Of a stretch of DNA of 18,661 nucleotides, positions 1 through 7,747 are shown piece by piece. A program made the position numbers and the translations under genes. Numbering within the stretch: position 1 is the stretch's first letter; each line of letters begins with the position of its first letter. This DNA comes from JBBSEZ01 sp038239195. Lineage in GTDB: Bacteria > Planctomycetota > Planctomycetia > Gemmatales > Gemmataceae. Location: NCBI GenBank assembly GCA_038239195.1, contig JBBSEZ010000174.1:1-18661 (forward strand), written 5' to 3'. Below the pieces are notes generated by a model. That model was not told where the DNA came from, did not search any database, and saw only the letters and a program-made list of their open reading frames with translations.

Positions 1-10
1 CTCACGCCGG

Positions 11-65
11 TACGTGTCGGCATTGCCAGCGCTGCTCCTACGTGTCTTGGAATTGGTAGGGCTGT
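11..65. repeat. Two imperfect direct repeats at the window edge
   Basis: Units at 11-35 and 39-65 both begin TACGTGTC and end in a GCTG-containing tail. On the minus strand both read (A/G)CAGC-CT--CAAT-CC, then GACACGTA, with two extra bases in the 39-65 unit. About 20 of 25 aligned positions match. They lie downstream of the Uma2 gene and may be the end of a longer tandem array that runs off the window. Confidence 0.4.
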
Positions 66-167
66 CATCAACTCTCTATACTGGGTTGGCGCCCAATACT
101 GGATAGTCCCCGAACCGTTACACGAAAGATGAGTTCATGGGGTTTCGGGCCCTTGGCCGAGGGTAGA

Positions 168-833
168 TCACCGGACTTCGAGCCGGTAATCCGGGTGCTT
201 GAACGCGCTGGCGCGCTGGACCAGCCGGAACGACTTGCCGAAGACGGCCGAGCGCATCCAGCCGTCCTGCTTGCGCGTGGCGGCGTAGCCGCGCGCCACG
301 TGGCGAAAGACGTCGAAGCGCAGCGGATCGGCGCGGGCATCGACCAACCAGTATTCGCGAATGCCCGCCTCCCAGTAGGCCTGTTTCAGCACGACCTGGT
401 CCTTGTGCTTGGAGCTGTCGCTGACGACCTCCAGCACCATGTCGGGGGAGCCTTGCAGCTCGACGTAACCGCCCTTCTTTCCCTCGATGAGGCGAACGCC
501 CTCGGATTGCAAGGTCGCGGTGGAGATGAAGGTGCTATCCGGGCTGCCGGAGACGTCGGCCTTGTAGTTGGTCAGCAGCGCCCCACGTCCGAGAAACAGC
601 CCCAACTGCCCCGCCTCGATCACAGCACCAAGAGCGGCGGCCACCTTTGTCCGCACCAGCACGTGGGTGAAGATCTGTTCCTTGCTCACGTCCACCCACA
701 CCTCCCCGCAAAGCCACCAGATGCGGCCCGTCTCGGGGAAGTCGTCGCTATCAACCCAGCGTCGAAACGAATCGACGTCGTGTACCCACCCTGGAACGCT
801 CACCGTCTCGTCTTCGTGAATGAACGTCACCAT
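168..833 (-). CDS. Uma2 family endonuclease-like protein
   Basis: This 221-residue protein has the Uma2 (DUF820) fold of the PD-(D/E)XK nuclease superfamily. The diagnostic core runs from PDMVLEVVSDSS (about residue 129) through HKDQVVLKQAYWEAGI to EYWLVDAR (about residue 160). The first Asp, the Glu of LEVVS and the Lys-rich segment are the expected metal-binding and catalytic elements. The length is normal for the family. The ATG at 831-833 is preceded by a GGGAG-type ribosome site about 7 bases upstream. Uma2 proteins are expanded in planctomycetes and cyanobacteria; their cellular role is not established, so only a nuclease-like fold is claimed. The gene stands alone, about 100 bases from the permease gene. 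Confidence 0.88.
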   Translation of the reverse strand: MVTFIHEDETVSVPGWVHDVDSFRRWVDSDDFPETGRIWWLCGEVWVDVSKEQIFTHVLVRTKVAAALGAVIEAGQLGLFLGRGALLTNYKADVSGSPDSTFISTATLQSEGVRLIEGKKGGYVELQGSPDMVLEVVSDSSKHKDQVVLKQAYWEAGIREYWLVDARADPLRFDVFRHVARGYAATRKQDGWMRSAVFGKSFRLVQRASAFKHPDYRLEVR

Positions 834-937
834 GACCGCTCCCTCGTCGTGACCGGCCCCTCGCCGGCCCCATCATAACGCGCGGGGGGGATGAGGCCAG
901 AGCGCTCCCACTTCGAGCGAAGGCCCGCTCCAAGACG

Positions 938-2632
938 TCATGGAATGGCGCTCGTCCACCAGTAGGCCTGGATCAGCACCAGCAACCCCATGAGCAGGGC
1001 GAGCGCCAGACTGTGGACGAAGACGAAGCGCAGGATCGGGCCCTCCTGCCCCGGCTGCTGCGTGGCCGCGGCCGAGACGACGATGCTCTGGGCGTCGATC
1101 ATCTTGCCCATCACCCCGCCCGTGCTGTTGGCCGACGCCAGCAGCAGCGACGCCTGCTCGACGCTCAGCGACAGCGTGCCCTGCTCGACCAGGCGCCGCG
1201 CCGTCACCGTTTGCAGCCCGCCGAAGAGGGCGTTGGACGAGGTGTCCGAGCCGGTCAGGGCCACGCCCAGCCAGCCGAGCAGGGCGGCGAAGAAGGGGTA
1301 GAGCGCGCCGGTGCGCGTGAAGGCCAGGCCGAGCGTCGCGTCCACCCCGCTAAAGCGGGTCGCGAACGCCAGGGCCAGCATGCAGGCGATGGTGAACAGC
1401 GGCCAGCGCAGGCGGTGGGCGGTGATCGCCCCGATCTCGAAAAAGCGCCGCGGGCCGATGCGCAGCCAGATCGCCGAGGCCACGGCGGCGAGGAAGATCC
1501 CCGTCCCGGTGGCGGACAGCAGGTTGAGCTTGTACGTCGCCTTCTCCACCTCCGGCGCGGGCACCACGGGCGGGACGCGCACGACGGCGTTGTGCAAGTT
1601 GGGCACCTCGAACGCGAGCGTTGAGCGATCGAGTTGCTCCTTGATGGGCGGCAAGCCCCATAGGAACACGAACGCCGTCAGCAGCGCCCACGGCACCCAC
1701 GCCGAGACGACGGCGCGGCCTTCGAGCGGGGGAAGCGGAACGTTGGGGGCAGGGGGCTCGTCGGGGAAGTGCCACGTCTCGCGCGGCTGCCAGACGCGCA
1801 GGAACAGCGCGAGGCAGACGAGTGACACCAGCCCGCCGGCGACGTCCACCAGCCAGGGGCCGTGGTAGTTGGCGACGGCGAACTGCACCAGGGCGAAGCT
1901 CCCGCCGCAGACCACCAGTGCCGGCCAGACGCCGACGACGCCGCGCCAGCCCGCCATCACCCACACCAGCCAGGCCGGCACCAGCAGCGAGAAGAGCGGG
2001 AGCTGCCTCCCGGCCATGGCGCTGAGTTTGAGCGGGTCGAGGCGCGTGACCTCGGCCAGCACGGTGATCGGCGTGCCCAGGGCGCCGAAGGCCACGGGTG
2101 AGGTGTTGGCCAGCAGCGCCAGCCCGGCGGCGTGCAGGGGCTTGAACCCGGCGCCCAGCAGAAGCGCCGCCGAGATGGCCACGGGCGTGCCGAAGCCCGC
2201 CGCCCCCTCGACGAACGCGCCGAAGCAGAAGGCGATCAGGAGGGCCTGAATGCGGCGGTCGTCGGACAGGGCCAGGACGGAGCGCTTGACGACGTCGAAG
2301 TGGCCCGTCTCGACGGTGAGGTTGTAGAGGAAGATGGCCGCCAGCACGATCCAGCCGATAGGGAACAGCCCGAACGCGGCGCCGTAGCCGGCCGCCGCCA
2401 GGACCGTGCCGGCCCAGCCGAGCAGGCCGGGGCCCTCGGGGCTGGTGGTCTCGGCCGGCGTGAAGGCGAAGACGGCCATGAACAAGGCGCTGAGCAGCCC
2501 GAGCAGCGCCGCCATCTGCGCGGAGGCGCGGCCGGTGGCGAGCAGCCCGAGCAGCAACACGATCGGCAGCGCGGCGGCCAGGGGCGACAGCCAGGCGGAG
2601 GCGAACGGGTCGTAGTTCTGAGTCCAGAGCAT
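938..2632 (-). CDS. lctP: L-lactate permease (LctP family)
   Basis: Integral membrane protein of 564 residues, matching the LctP family (L-lactate and glycolate uptake with protons). Family signatures are present: AFVEGAAGFGTPVAI in the first half, LTGSDTSSNALFGGLQ in the second half, and near the C-terminus the ANSTGGVMGKMIDAQSIV segment. Hydrophobic helices fill most of the length. I place the start at the ATG at 2630-2632 (MLWTQNYDPF), because LctP proteins begin with this WTQ-YDP motif. The frame stays open for 65 more codons upstream, but those overlap the hydrolase gene and look non-native (Arg/Gly/Ala-rich). The gene begins 35 bases after the hydrolase stop, so the two may share a transcript. 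No lactate dehydrogenase gene is seen nearby. Confidence 0.92.
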   Translation of the reverse strand: MLWTQNYDPFASAWLSPLAAALPIVLLLGLLATGRASAQMAALLGLLSALFMAVFAFTPAETTSPEGPGLLGWAGTVLAAAGYGAAFGLFPIGWIVLAAIFLYNLTVETGHFDVVKRSVLALSDDRRIQALLIAFCFGAFVEGAAGFGTPVAISAALLLGAGFKPLHAAGLALLANTSPVAFGALGTPITVLAEVTRLDPLKLSAMAGRQLPLFSLLVPAWLVWVMAGWRGVVGVWPALVVCGGSFALVQFAVANYHGPWLVDVAGGLVSLVCLALFLRVWQPRETWHFPDEPPAPNVPLPPLEGRAVVSAWVPWALLTAFVFLWGLPPIKEQLDRSTLAFEVPNLHNAVVRVPPVVPAPEVEKATYKLNLLSATGTGIFLAAVASAIWLRIGPRRFFEIGAITAHRLRWPLFTIACMLALAFATRFSGVDATLGLAFTRTGALYPFFAALLGWLGVALTGSDTSSNALFGGLQTVTARRLVEQGTLSLSVEQASLLLASANSTGGVMGKMIDAQSIVVSAAATQQPGQEGPILRFVFVHSLALALLMGLLVLIQAYWWTSAIP

Positions 2633-2667
2633 GCGTGTCCCGAGAGAGAAGGCCACGAGCGTCGCGC

Positions 2668-3315
2668 TCACTTGAGGTATTTCTTCAGCGCGTCCGCCCA
2701 GAGCTTGTAGCCCTCGGCGCTCAGGTGCAGCCCGTCCTTGACGAACAGTTCCTTGCGCGGCAGGCCGTCCTTGCCCAGCATCGGGCCCCAGACGTCCACG
2801 AAGGTCAGGCGCTGGTCCTTCTTGCACTCCGCCTCGATCAGTGCGTTGGCTTTCTTGATCTTGTCGGCGAGGCGCCAGCGGGCAATGCTCGGTTTGATCG
2901 AGATGAAGACGATCGGAACTTTCGGGCGCCGGGCGTGGACGGTTCGCGCGAAGTCCTTGAAATCGGCGAGGACCTGTTCGGGCGTTTTGCCCGCCCCGAG
3001 GTCGTTGTCGCCGGCATACAGCACCAGGAGACGCGGCTGGTGCGGCAGGAGGATGCGCGGGGCGAAGTGCGTCACGTCGGCGAGCTCCGACCCGCCGAAG
3101 CCCCGGTTGACCGCCGGAATGCCCGGGAACGACTTCGACAGGTCCCAGCGAACGATGCTGGAACTGCCGGCGAACAGGACGGCGTTTTTCGGAGGCGGTT
3201 TGTCTTTGTCGCGCTTTTCCATCGTCGCGATGGTCTTCTCCCAGCGCGAAAAATCGCGCTTGGGGCGCTCGTCGGCGGCCGGGAACAAGGTGGCCAGGAG
3301 CAGGAGAGGCGTCAT
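2668..3315 (-). CDS. Secreted SGNH/GDSL-type hydrolase
   Basis: Esterase/lipase-like protein of 215 residues from the chosen start. The SGNH blocks are visible in order: GSSSIVRWD (block I, nucleophile Ser), NRGFGGS (block II, oxyanion Gly), YAGDNDLG (block III, GxND Asn) and DGLHLSAEGY (block V, catalytic Asp and His). The N-terminus MTPLLLLATLFPAADERPK looks like a short signal peptide, so an extracytoplasmic enzyme acting on ester bonds of a sugar or lipid is likely; the substrate is unknown. A longer start at 3366 is open, but its extra 17 codons lie inside an inverted-repeat element (3344-3424) and would bury the signal peptide, so I prefer 3313-3315. It lies directly upstream of the lactate permease gene. 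Confidence 0.88.
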   Translation of the reverse strand: MTPLLLLATLFPAADERPKRDFSRWEKTIATMEKRDKDKPPPKNAVLFAGSSSIVRWDLSKSFPGIPAVNRGFGGSELADVTHFAPRILLPHQPRLLVLYAGDNDLGAGKTPEQVLADFKDFARTVHARRPKVPIVFISIKPSIARWRLADKIKKANALIEAECKKDQRLTFVDVWGPMLGKDGLPRKELFVKDGLHLSAEGYKLWADALKKYLK

Positions 3316-3343
3316 CGGAAGGCCCTGTCGGGAAACTCGTGTC

Positions 3344-3424
3344 AGGCGAGCGGCAGGAAAAGGCATCCTTGTAAGACGGCTCTCCCGAGCCGTCCTACCG
3401 CAAACCGAGTCCTGCCGCTCGCCT
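3344..3424. repeat. Nested inverted-repeat element (REP/MITE-like)
   Basis: An outer pair of perfect 15-base arms (3344-3358, AGGCGAGCGGCAGGA, and its complement at 3410-3424) encloses an inner palindrome at 3371-3398. The inner stem is GACGGCTC (3375-3382), loop TCCC, then GAGCCGTC (3387-3394), extended by GTA/TAC after one mismatch. The element lies between the thioesterase gene and the hydrolase start. As RNA it would form a two-tier hairpin. It could be a dispersed palindromic element or a terminator for the thioesterase; no T-run follows on the minus strand. Confidence 0.7.
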
Positions 3425-3459
3425 TACCTCGCTGCGCGGGCCGGCCCGCGCGGCGCCCT

Positions 3460-3906
3460 TCACTTCAGTCGAAACTCATGCCCGCGCTGCCCCGGGACGC
3501 TTTGCAATCGCTCGCGCAGCGTGGCAGGCACCTCGCGCCCTTCCAGGGCGTGCCCGGGGCCCACGCGGCAGCAGACGCAGGTGATGCCCCCCTTTGCGAT
3601 CGCCGCCTCGCCCTTGAAGAACTCGAACGCATAGGCGATCGAACTGCGGCCGATGCGCTCGACGCGCACCGTTACGTCCAGCACGTCCTCGAAGCGCGCC
3701 GGACGGGCGTAGTCGCACGACGCCGCCACGCGCGGAAAGGTCAGGTGCTCTCCCTCCCACTCCAGCATCACCGACAGGCCGCAGGCGCGCAGATAGGCGT
3801 GCTCGGCCGACTCCATGTAGCGGAAGAACTGCGAGAAGTGGACGATCCCCGCCATGTCTGTGTCGGCGAACTCCACCAGGCGCTGCACGCGAAACAGTTC
3901 GGACAC
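3460..3906 (-). CDS. YbgC-like acyl-CoA thioesterase (hotdog fold)
   Basis: A 148-residue single-domain hotdog protein of the 4-hydroxybenzoyl-CoA thioesterase (4HBT/YbgC) family, expected to hydrolyse acyl-CoA thioesters in the cytoplasm. The signature near residues 11-35 reads VEFADTDMAGIVHFSQFFRY, with the catalytic Asp of the D-x-D-x-x-G-x-V-H motif. The Cys-rich segment ITCVCCRVG near residue 110 is unusual but lies where the last strand is expected. The start is a GTG at 3904-3906 with a good GGAGGGG ribosome site upstream. It is transcribed towards the hydrolase, from which it is separated by the nested inverted repeat. The substrate cannot be told from sequence; YbgC proteins in other bacteria are linked to phospholipid metabolism. 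Confidence 0.88.
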   Translation of the reverse strand: MSELFRVQRLVEFADTDMAGIVHFSQFFRYMESAEHAYLRACGLSVMLEWEGEHLTFPRVAASCDYARPARFEDVLDVTVRVERIGRSSIAYAFEFFKGEAAIAKGGITCVCCRVGPGHALEGREVPATLRERLQSVPGQRGHEFRLK

Positions 3907-4102
3907 AATGGCCCCTCCCCGCTCACCGGACGTATTGCGAATAGACCGCGGCCTTGACGTGCAGCCGCGCCCCCTCTCCTACCCCCCAGTTTGGGACACC
4001 GTGCGCCCTCCAGGAGATTGGGCAGCACCGAGCTCGCCATCGAACTCAGCTTTCCAGGTTCCTATTGCACCATAGCCAAGGATAGCGATCAAGCAGATGC
4101 GC

Positions 4103-4132
4103 TTGTCGGTGGCAATCGTCCCTGGATAAGAT
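4103..4132 (+). promoter_or_regulatory. Candidate promoter of the antitoxin-toxin pair
   Basis: TTGTCG (4103-4108) and TAAGAT (4127-4132) are separated by 18 bases, each matching the sigma-70 consensus at 4 of 6 positions. They lie in the divergent gap between the thioesterase and antitoxin genes, 20 bases before the antitoxin start. A consensus ribosome site AAGGAGG follows at 4141-4147. The match is modest and planctomycete promoters are poorly known. Confidence 0.35.
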
Positions 4133-4152
4133 GGCTACGAAAGGAGGGCGCC

Positions 4153-4407
4153 ATGATCGAGTTGACCGACGAACAACGGCAGGAACTGGAAGGGGACGTG
4201 CCCCGCGCGATCGATCCCTGGACCAAGAAGACCTACGTCCTCGTCAGCGAGGAGGCGTACGAACGAATGCAGGCGCTCCTCGTGCCCGAGCGGCTGCCGC
4301 TGAACGAACAGAAGGCGGCCCTGCGCGCGGCGGGGCTGCGGGCAGGCTGGGACGATCCGGAAATGGACGTCTACGACCGCGAGGAGGCTACCCCGGAAAT
4401 GCCATGA
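4153..4407 (+). CDS. Antitoxin-like protein of a MazEF/PemIK-type pair
   Basis: Small acidic protein of 84 residues (MIELTDEQRQELEG...). It looks like the antitoxin-type protein commonly found in front of MazF genes in planctomycetes and cyanobacteria: an N-terminal DEQRQEL helix, a central short strand segment TYVLVSEEAYERM, and a C-terminal tail with GWDDPEMDVYD. It would neutralise the downstream toxin and repress its own promoter; both are inferred from family behaviour. The start ATG has a perfect AAGGAGG site 5 bases upstream. Its stop overlaps the toxin start by four bases (ATGA at 4404-4407), so the two were built as a coupled pair. The toxin is now frameshifted, which leaves an apparently intact antitoxin without a complete partner. 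Confidence 0.78.
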   Translation: MIELTDEQRQELEGDVPRAIDPWTKKTYVLVSEEAYERMQALLVPERLPLNEQKAALRAAGLRAGWDDPEMDVYDREEATPEMP

Positions 4408-4759
4408 ATGTACAGCGCGGCGACGTCGTTATGGTGGACTGGACGTACAGCGACCGGACCGGAAGCAAGCGCCGCCCGGCCCTGGTGGTGCAGGCGGATG
4501 CCTACAACCAGGTGCTGGACGATACCATCCTGGCGCTCATCACGGGAAGTTCCCGTCGCCGGGTAGGGGTAGCGACCCAACTGGACGTCGACGTCTCGAC
4601 GCCGGACGGGCAACAGACAGGGTTGAGCATCGATTCGGTGATTGCGAGAACCTGCTGACGCTCGACCGGCAATTCGTCTTGCGCATTCGAGGTCGCCTGT
4701 CGGCGGCCCTCATGCAGCAGATCGAGGGCTGCCTGAAGGCGGCCCTGGAATTGCCGTGA
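4404..4759 (+). pseudogene. MazF/PemK toxin with a C-terminal frameshift
   Basis: The first 80 residues are a clear MazF/PemK endoribonuclease toxin: MNVQRGDVVMVDW, then KRRPALVVQADAYN and the ITGSSRR segment. After DSVI, around 4641-4643, the frame runs into a premature TGA at 4656-4658. The family C-terminus continues in another frame from 4643: CENLLTLDRQF, then GRLSAALMQQIEGCLKAAL, ending at a TGA at 4757-4759. One inserted base near 4642 would restore a protein of about 118 residues, close to the usual 110. The lost part forms the last helix and part of the dimer. The gene overlaps the antitoxin by four bases. The break is either genuine decay or a sequencing error in an ATT run. Confidence 0.82.
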
Positions 4760-4834
4760 CGATGCGGATCGCGCGGCAACGTGGCCGGTTGGGCGATGGC
4801 TGGCGACCTCGCCACGGATCGCGCCATGCCGCGC

Positions 4835-6121
4835 TCACTTCACGTAGCGCGCATAGACCGCCACCGTGTCCGTCGCCATCCGGTCGGCGTGGAAGCGCTC
4901 GCGAACCGCCACGCGCCCCACCCGGCCCATTGCATCGGCCCCGGCGCGGTCGTCGAGGGCCTGTTTCAGCCCGCGCGCCAGGTCGCCCGGATCGTCGGGA
5001 TTGACGAGCACCCCCCCGCCGGTCATTTCGATCAGTTCGGGGAACGAGCCGTGCCGCGGCTGCACGACGGGCACGCCGTTGGCCAGGGCCTCCAGCACGT
5101 ACAGCCCCTTCGGCTCGCGATACGTCGTCGGCACCGAGAGCACGTCGAGCCCCTGGAGAAAGCGCACCTTGCTGGCGTGATCGGGACATTCGACGTGCGT
5201 GAAGTCTGCTTTCAATCCGGCGACCTCCAGCTTCTTGCGCAGGTCGTCGAAGTAGCGGAGGTTGTTCGCGCCCAGCCAGCCGGAGACGTGCAACCGCGTT
5301 CCTTCCGTGCCGGGCATCTGGCGCAGCAGCCGAAACGCCTCAACGAGAACGTGCAGCCCCTTCTCGGGACAGATGCGCGCGAAGTAGCCGATGGTAAACG
5401 GCTTGCCCTCCCGCGCCGGGCGCTCCCCGTGGCCGTGCAGGTTGATGCCGGGGTGGACGACGTGGATTTTCGCGCGCGGTACGTCGAAGTACCCGGCCAT
5501 GAAATCGGCGTAGTAGGCGCTGGTCGCGATGAACCCATCGATCTCGCGGCAGTGCTCGCGGATGAGCGCCAGGCAGCGGCCCTTGTGCGGCTCCGGAAGC
5601 GATTCGAGGTAGACGTCGTCGCCCTGAAGCGAGCAGAGGACGGGCACCTGCAAGCGCTGCTTGATCTCGTGGACCATGCCGGAGAGGATGGCATTGGTCA
5701 GGTTGACGAGTTGCGGCTTGACGTCGGCGGCGAGCCAATCGACGAGCTTGGCGACCTCTTTTTTCTGATGCCCGTGCTCGCCCTGGAGCATGGAGACGGT
5801 TAGCCCGCCGAGGTCCTCGGCCTGCGTCTTGACGGCGAAGCGCGACACCCAGCGCAGCAGGCGGGGCGCGTCGAGCAGCCGATCGAGCCACCAGGGCGTG
5901 TGCCGGAACAGGCCGAGCTTTTCCTGCAAGTAGACGTTGATCCCGCCGAAGAAGACGCGCTTCTGGCTGACGTCCTCTTCATCGGTGTGGATGGGCGTGT
6001 AGGTCGGCACGAGCAGGGCGTCGTGGCCCTGGCGCGCGAGGGCGGCGGTCAGCGTGTTGTCGCGCATGCAGCTGCCGCAGAACATGCCGGCGGCGCCGGC
6101 GGTTACGTAGACGAGCCTCAT
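4835..6121 (-). CDS. Family 4 glycosyltransferase
   Basis: A 428-residue GT-B fold glycosyltransferase of the GT4 family, transferring a sugar from a nucleotide-sugar donor with retention of configuration. The N-terminal domain starts MRLVYVTAGAAGMFCGSC and carries the acceptor-side glycines. The C-terminal donor domain contains IGYFARICPEKGLHVLVEAF (about residue 243) and the E-x7-E signature EPKGLYVLEALANGVPVVQP (about residue 335), followed by HGSFPELIE. No signal peptide or membrane segment is seen, so it is probably cytoplasmic or peripheral. It begins 24 bases after the MFS transporter stop and is the last gene of the minus-strand run that starts at 10089. Donor and acceptor are unknown. 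Confidence 0.9.
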   Translation of the reverse strand: MRLVYVTAGAAGMFCGSCMRDNTLTAALARQGHDALLVPTYTPIHTDEEDVSQKRVFFGGINVYLQEKLGLFRHTPWWLDRLLDAPRLLRWVSRFAVKTQAEDLGGLTVSMLQGEHGHQKKEVAKLVDWLAADVKPQLVNLTNAILSGMVHEIKQRLQVPVLCSLQGDDVYLESLPEPHKGRCLALIREHCREIDGFIATSAYYADFMAGYFDVPRAKIHVVHPGINLHGHGERPAREGKPFTIGYFARICPEKGLHVLVEAFRLLRQMPGTEGTRLHVSGWLGANNLRYFDDLRKKLEVAGLKADFTHVECPDHASKVRFLQGLDVLSVPTTYREPKGLYVLEALANGVPVVQPRHGSFPELIEMTGGGVLVNPDDPGDLARGLKQALDDRAGADAMGRVGRVAVRERFHADRMATDTVAVYARYVK

Positions 6122-6145
6122 GGGACGGCCCCGTTCTCGTCCGGG

Positions 6146-7699
6146 TTACTCGGTGAACTGCTCCTCGCGCGGCTCCGGGAGCAAAAACGACATGAGGAGC
6201 CCGACAAGGAACACGAACAGTCCAACGCCCGCCGCCGTGTAGGCCATGCGCGTCGGGTCGTCGCTCCCCGGAATGAACGCCATCCCCGAGACCAGGCTGG
6301 TGATGGCGGCGAACGACGTCCCGAGCATGCGCCCGCCGATGTTGTGCGCGAAGCTCTCGCCCGTGCCGCGCAGGTGCGTCGGGTAGACGCGCGGCAGGTA
6401 GTTGCCCCAGAAGCTGAACTGGGCCACCGTGACCAGGCCGGCCAGGAACATGCCGACGTGGAGCAGCGTGATCGGCGCCCCGCCGTACTCGAACAGGGTG
6501 CGGTTCTGCGTCCCGGCGTAGGCGAAGACGAGCGGCATCACGATCAGCCCGGGCACCTGGAAGAGGCGCAGGAGGGCCTGCCGGCTGACGATGCGCACGG
6601 CGAGCAGGGCGAGCAAGAACCGGCCGACCAGCCCGCCGATCTCCTGCCACAGCGAGAGCTGGCCGGCGTTGCGGCTGTAGACCGCCTGTGCGATCTGCTT
6701 CTGGCGCGCCTCGCGCTTCGGCGCCGGCAGCTTGGCCAGTTCGTCCTTGGCCTCGTCGAGGGCGACCCTGGTCTGCTCCTTGACGTGTTCCTGCCCCGGG
6801 ACGATCTGTGGCATCTGTTGGATGGCGCCGAAGGCGGCCCCGTAGCCGCAGCCGACCATGATGGTCGTGATGATGGTCGTGGCGCGGAGCTGGGGCGAGA
6901 ACAGGGCGGCGATGCTTGGGCGCCGGAGAGTGCCCGCATCCTTTTTTTGCTGCCAGATGGGCGACTCCGGCAGGAAGGGCCGGATCAGGATGAGCGGGAT
7001 GGCCGGGATCAGGCCCGACATCAGCGTGTAGCGCCAGGGGGCGTGCTGGCTGGCCTCGCCGATCGTGCCCAGGGATGAGGTGAGGAAGTCCGGCATGAAG
7101 ATGGGCGGCAGGTGCTGCGACCAGGCGCCGATGAGCAGGAACGCCCCGCCGACCATCAACCCGCCCAGCGAGGAAAAAGCCTGGGTGTAACTCAGGGCGT
7201 TCTCGCGCTGCTCGGGATTGGGGAACAGCTCGGCCAGCCAGGCCACCGCCGCGACGAACTCGATGCAAACGCCGACGAACGTCGTCGTGCGCAGGACCAG
7301 CAGCATCGTCATCGACGTGGAATAACCGGTGAGGAAGGCCGAGACAGCGTAGAGGAGGATGCTCCACGTCAGCACGCGCCGCCGGCCGAGCAGGTCGGTG
7401 AGGTAGCCGCCCAGGAGGCCGAACACGCCGCCCGCCATGGCGGGCACCCAGAACATGAGGGCGCGCCACTCGTTGAACTCGCGGCTCCCGGGCGGGGCGT
7501 TCGGCAGCAACTCGCGCAGCGCCGGGGGCAGGACGAGGGGGAGCATCAGCAGTTCGTAGATGTCGAATGCGAAGCCGATGGCCGCCATGACGAGGATGAG
7601 CGACGTCGTCACCGTCAGCTTTTGCGGCGGGGGAGTGCCGCCGGCGCCGGCGGGAGGGGGCTGGTTGGGGCTGAAAGCGTCCGACACCTTGATCTCCAC
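6146..7699 (-). CDS. MFS transporter with a helical insert
   Basis: A 517-residue, 12-helix major facilitator superfamily protein. Motif A is GYLTDLLGRRR at residues 98-108, and PESPIW after helix 6 resembles the sugar-porter/metabolite-H+ symporter branch. Residues about 290-338, between helices 7 and 8, form a long charged segment rich in Glu, Lys and Gln that is probably extracytoplasmic and helical; a loop of this size is unusual there. The start is taken as GTG at 7697-7699, because the frame begins there, but no good ribosome site precedes it on this strand, so an in-frame later start cannot be excluded. It lies 48 bases after the chorismate-lyase-like gene and 24 bases before the glycosyltransferase. 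Substrate unknown. Confidence 0.85.
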   Translation of the reverse strand: MEIKVSDAFSPNQPPPAGAGGTPPPQKLTVTTSLILVMAAIGFAFDIYELLMLPLVLPPALRELLPNAPPGSREFNEWRALMFWVPAMAGGVFGLLGGYLTDLLGRRRVLTWSILLYAVSAFLTGYSTSMTMLLVLRTTTFVGVCIEFVAAVAWLAELFPNPEQRENALSYTQAFSSLGGLMVGGAFLLIGAWSQHLPPIFMPDFLTSSLGTIGEASQHAPWRYTLMSGLIPAIPLILIRPFLPESPIWQQKKDAGTLRRPSIAALFSPQLRATTIITTIMVGCGYGAAFGAIQQMPQIVPGQEHVKEQTRVALDEAKDELAKLPAPKREARQKQIAQAVYSRNAGQLSLWQEIGGLVGRFLLALLAVRIVSRQALLRLFQVPGLIVMPLVFAYAGTQNRTLFEYGGAPITLLHVGMFLAGLVTVAQFSFWGNYLPRVYPTHLRGTGESFAHNIGGRMLGTSFAAITSLVSGMAFIPGSDDPTRMAYTAAGVGLFVFLVGLLMSFLLPEPREEQFTE

Positions 7700-7747
7700 T
7701 TCGGAAGGAGGAACCCGAGCGCGCCTATCGCTTCTTCATCGCTTATC

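Noticed and set aside
2633..2827. Upstream extension of the lactate permease frame by 65 codons
   Set aside because: It overlaps the hydrolase gene and does not resemble LctP N-termini, which start at the WTQ-YDP segment.
3371..3398. A single CRISPR-like repeat or array
   Set aside because: It is one palindrome with no spaced repeats; no CRISPR array was found anywhere in the window.
2635..3957. Long plus-strand open frame of 440 codons antisense to hydrolase and thioesterase genes
   Set aside because: It lies opposite two genes with clear family motifs, has no recognisable domain, and is the kind of shadow frame expected in GC-rich DNA.
4781..5803. Plus-strand open frame antisense to the glycosyltransferase
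   Set aside because: Composition is His/Arg/Val-rich without any family motif, and the opposite strand codes for a clear GT4 enzyme.
5979..7469. Minus-strand frame overlapping the MFS and glycosyltransferase genes
   Set aside because: It is a same-strand shadow rich in Arg, Pro and His. The MFS helices and motif A are in another frame.
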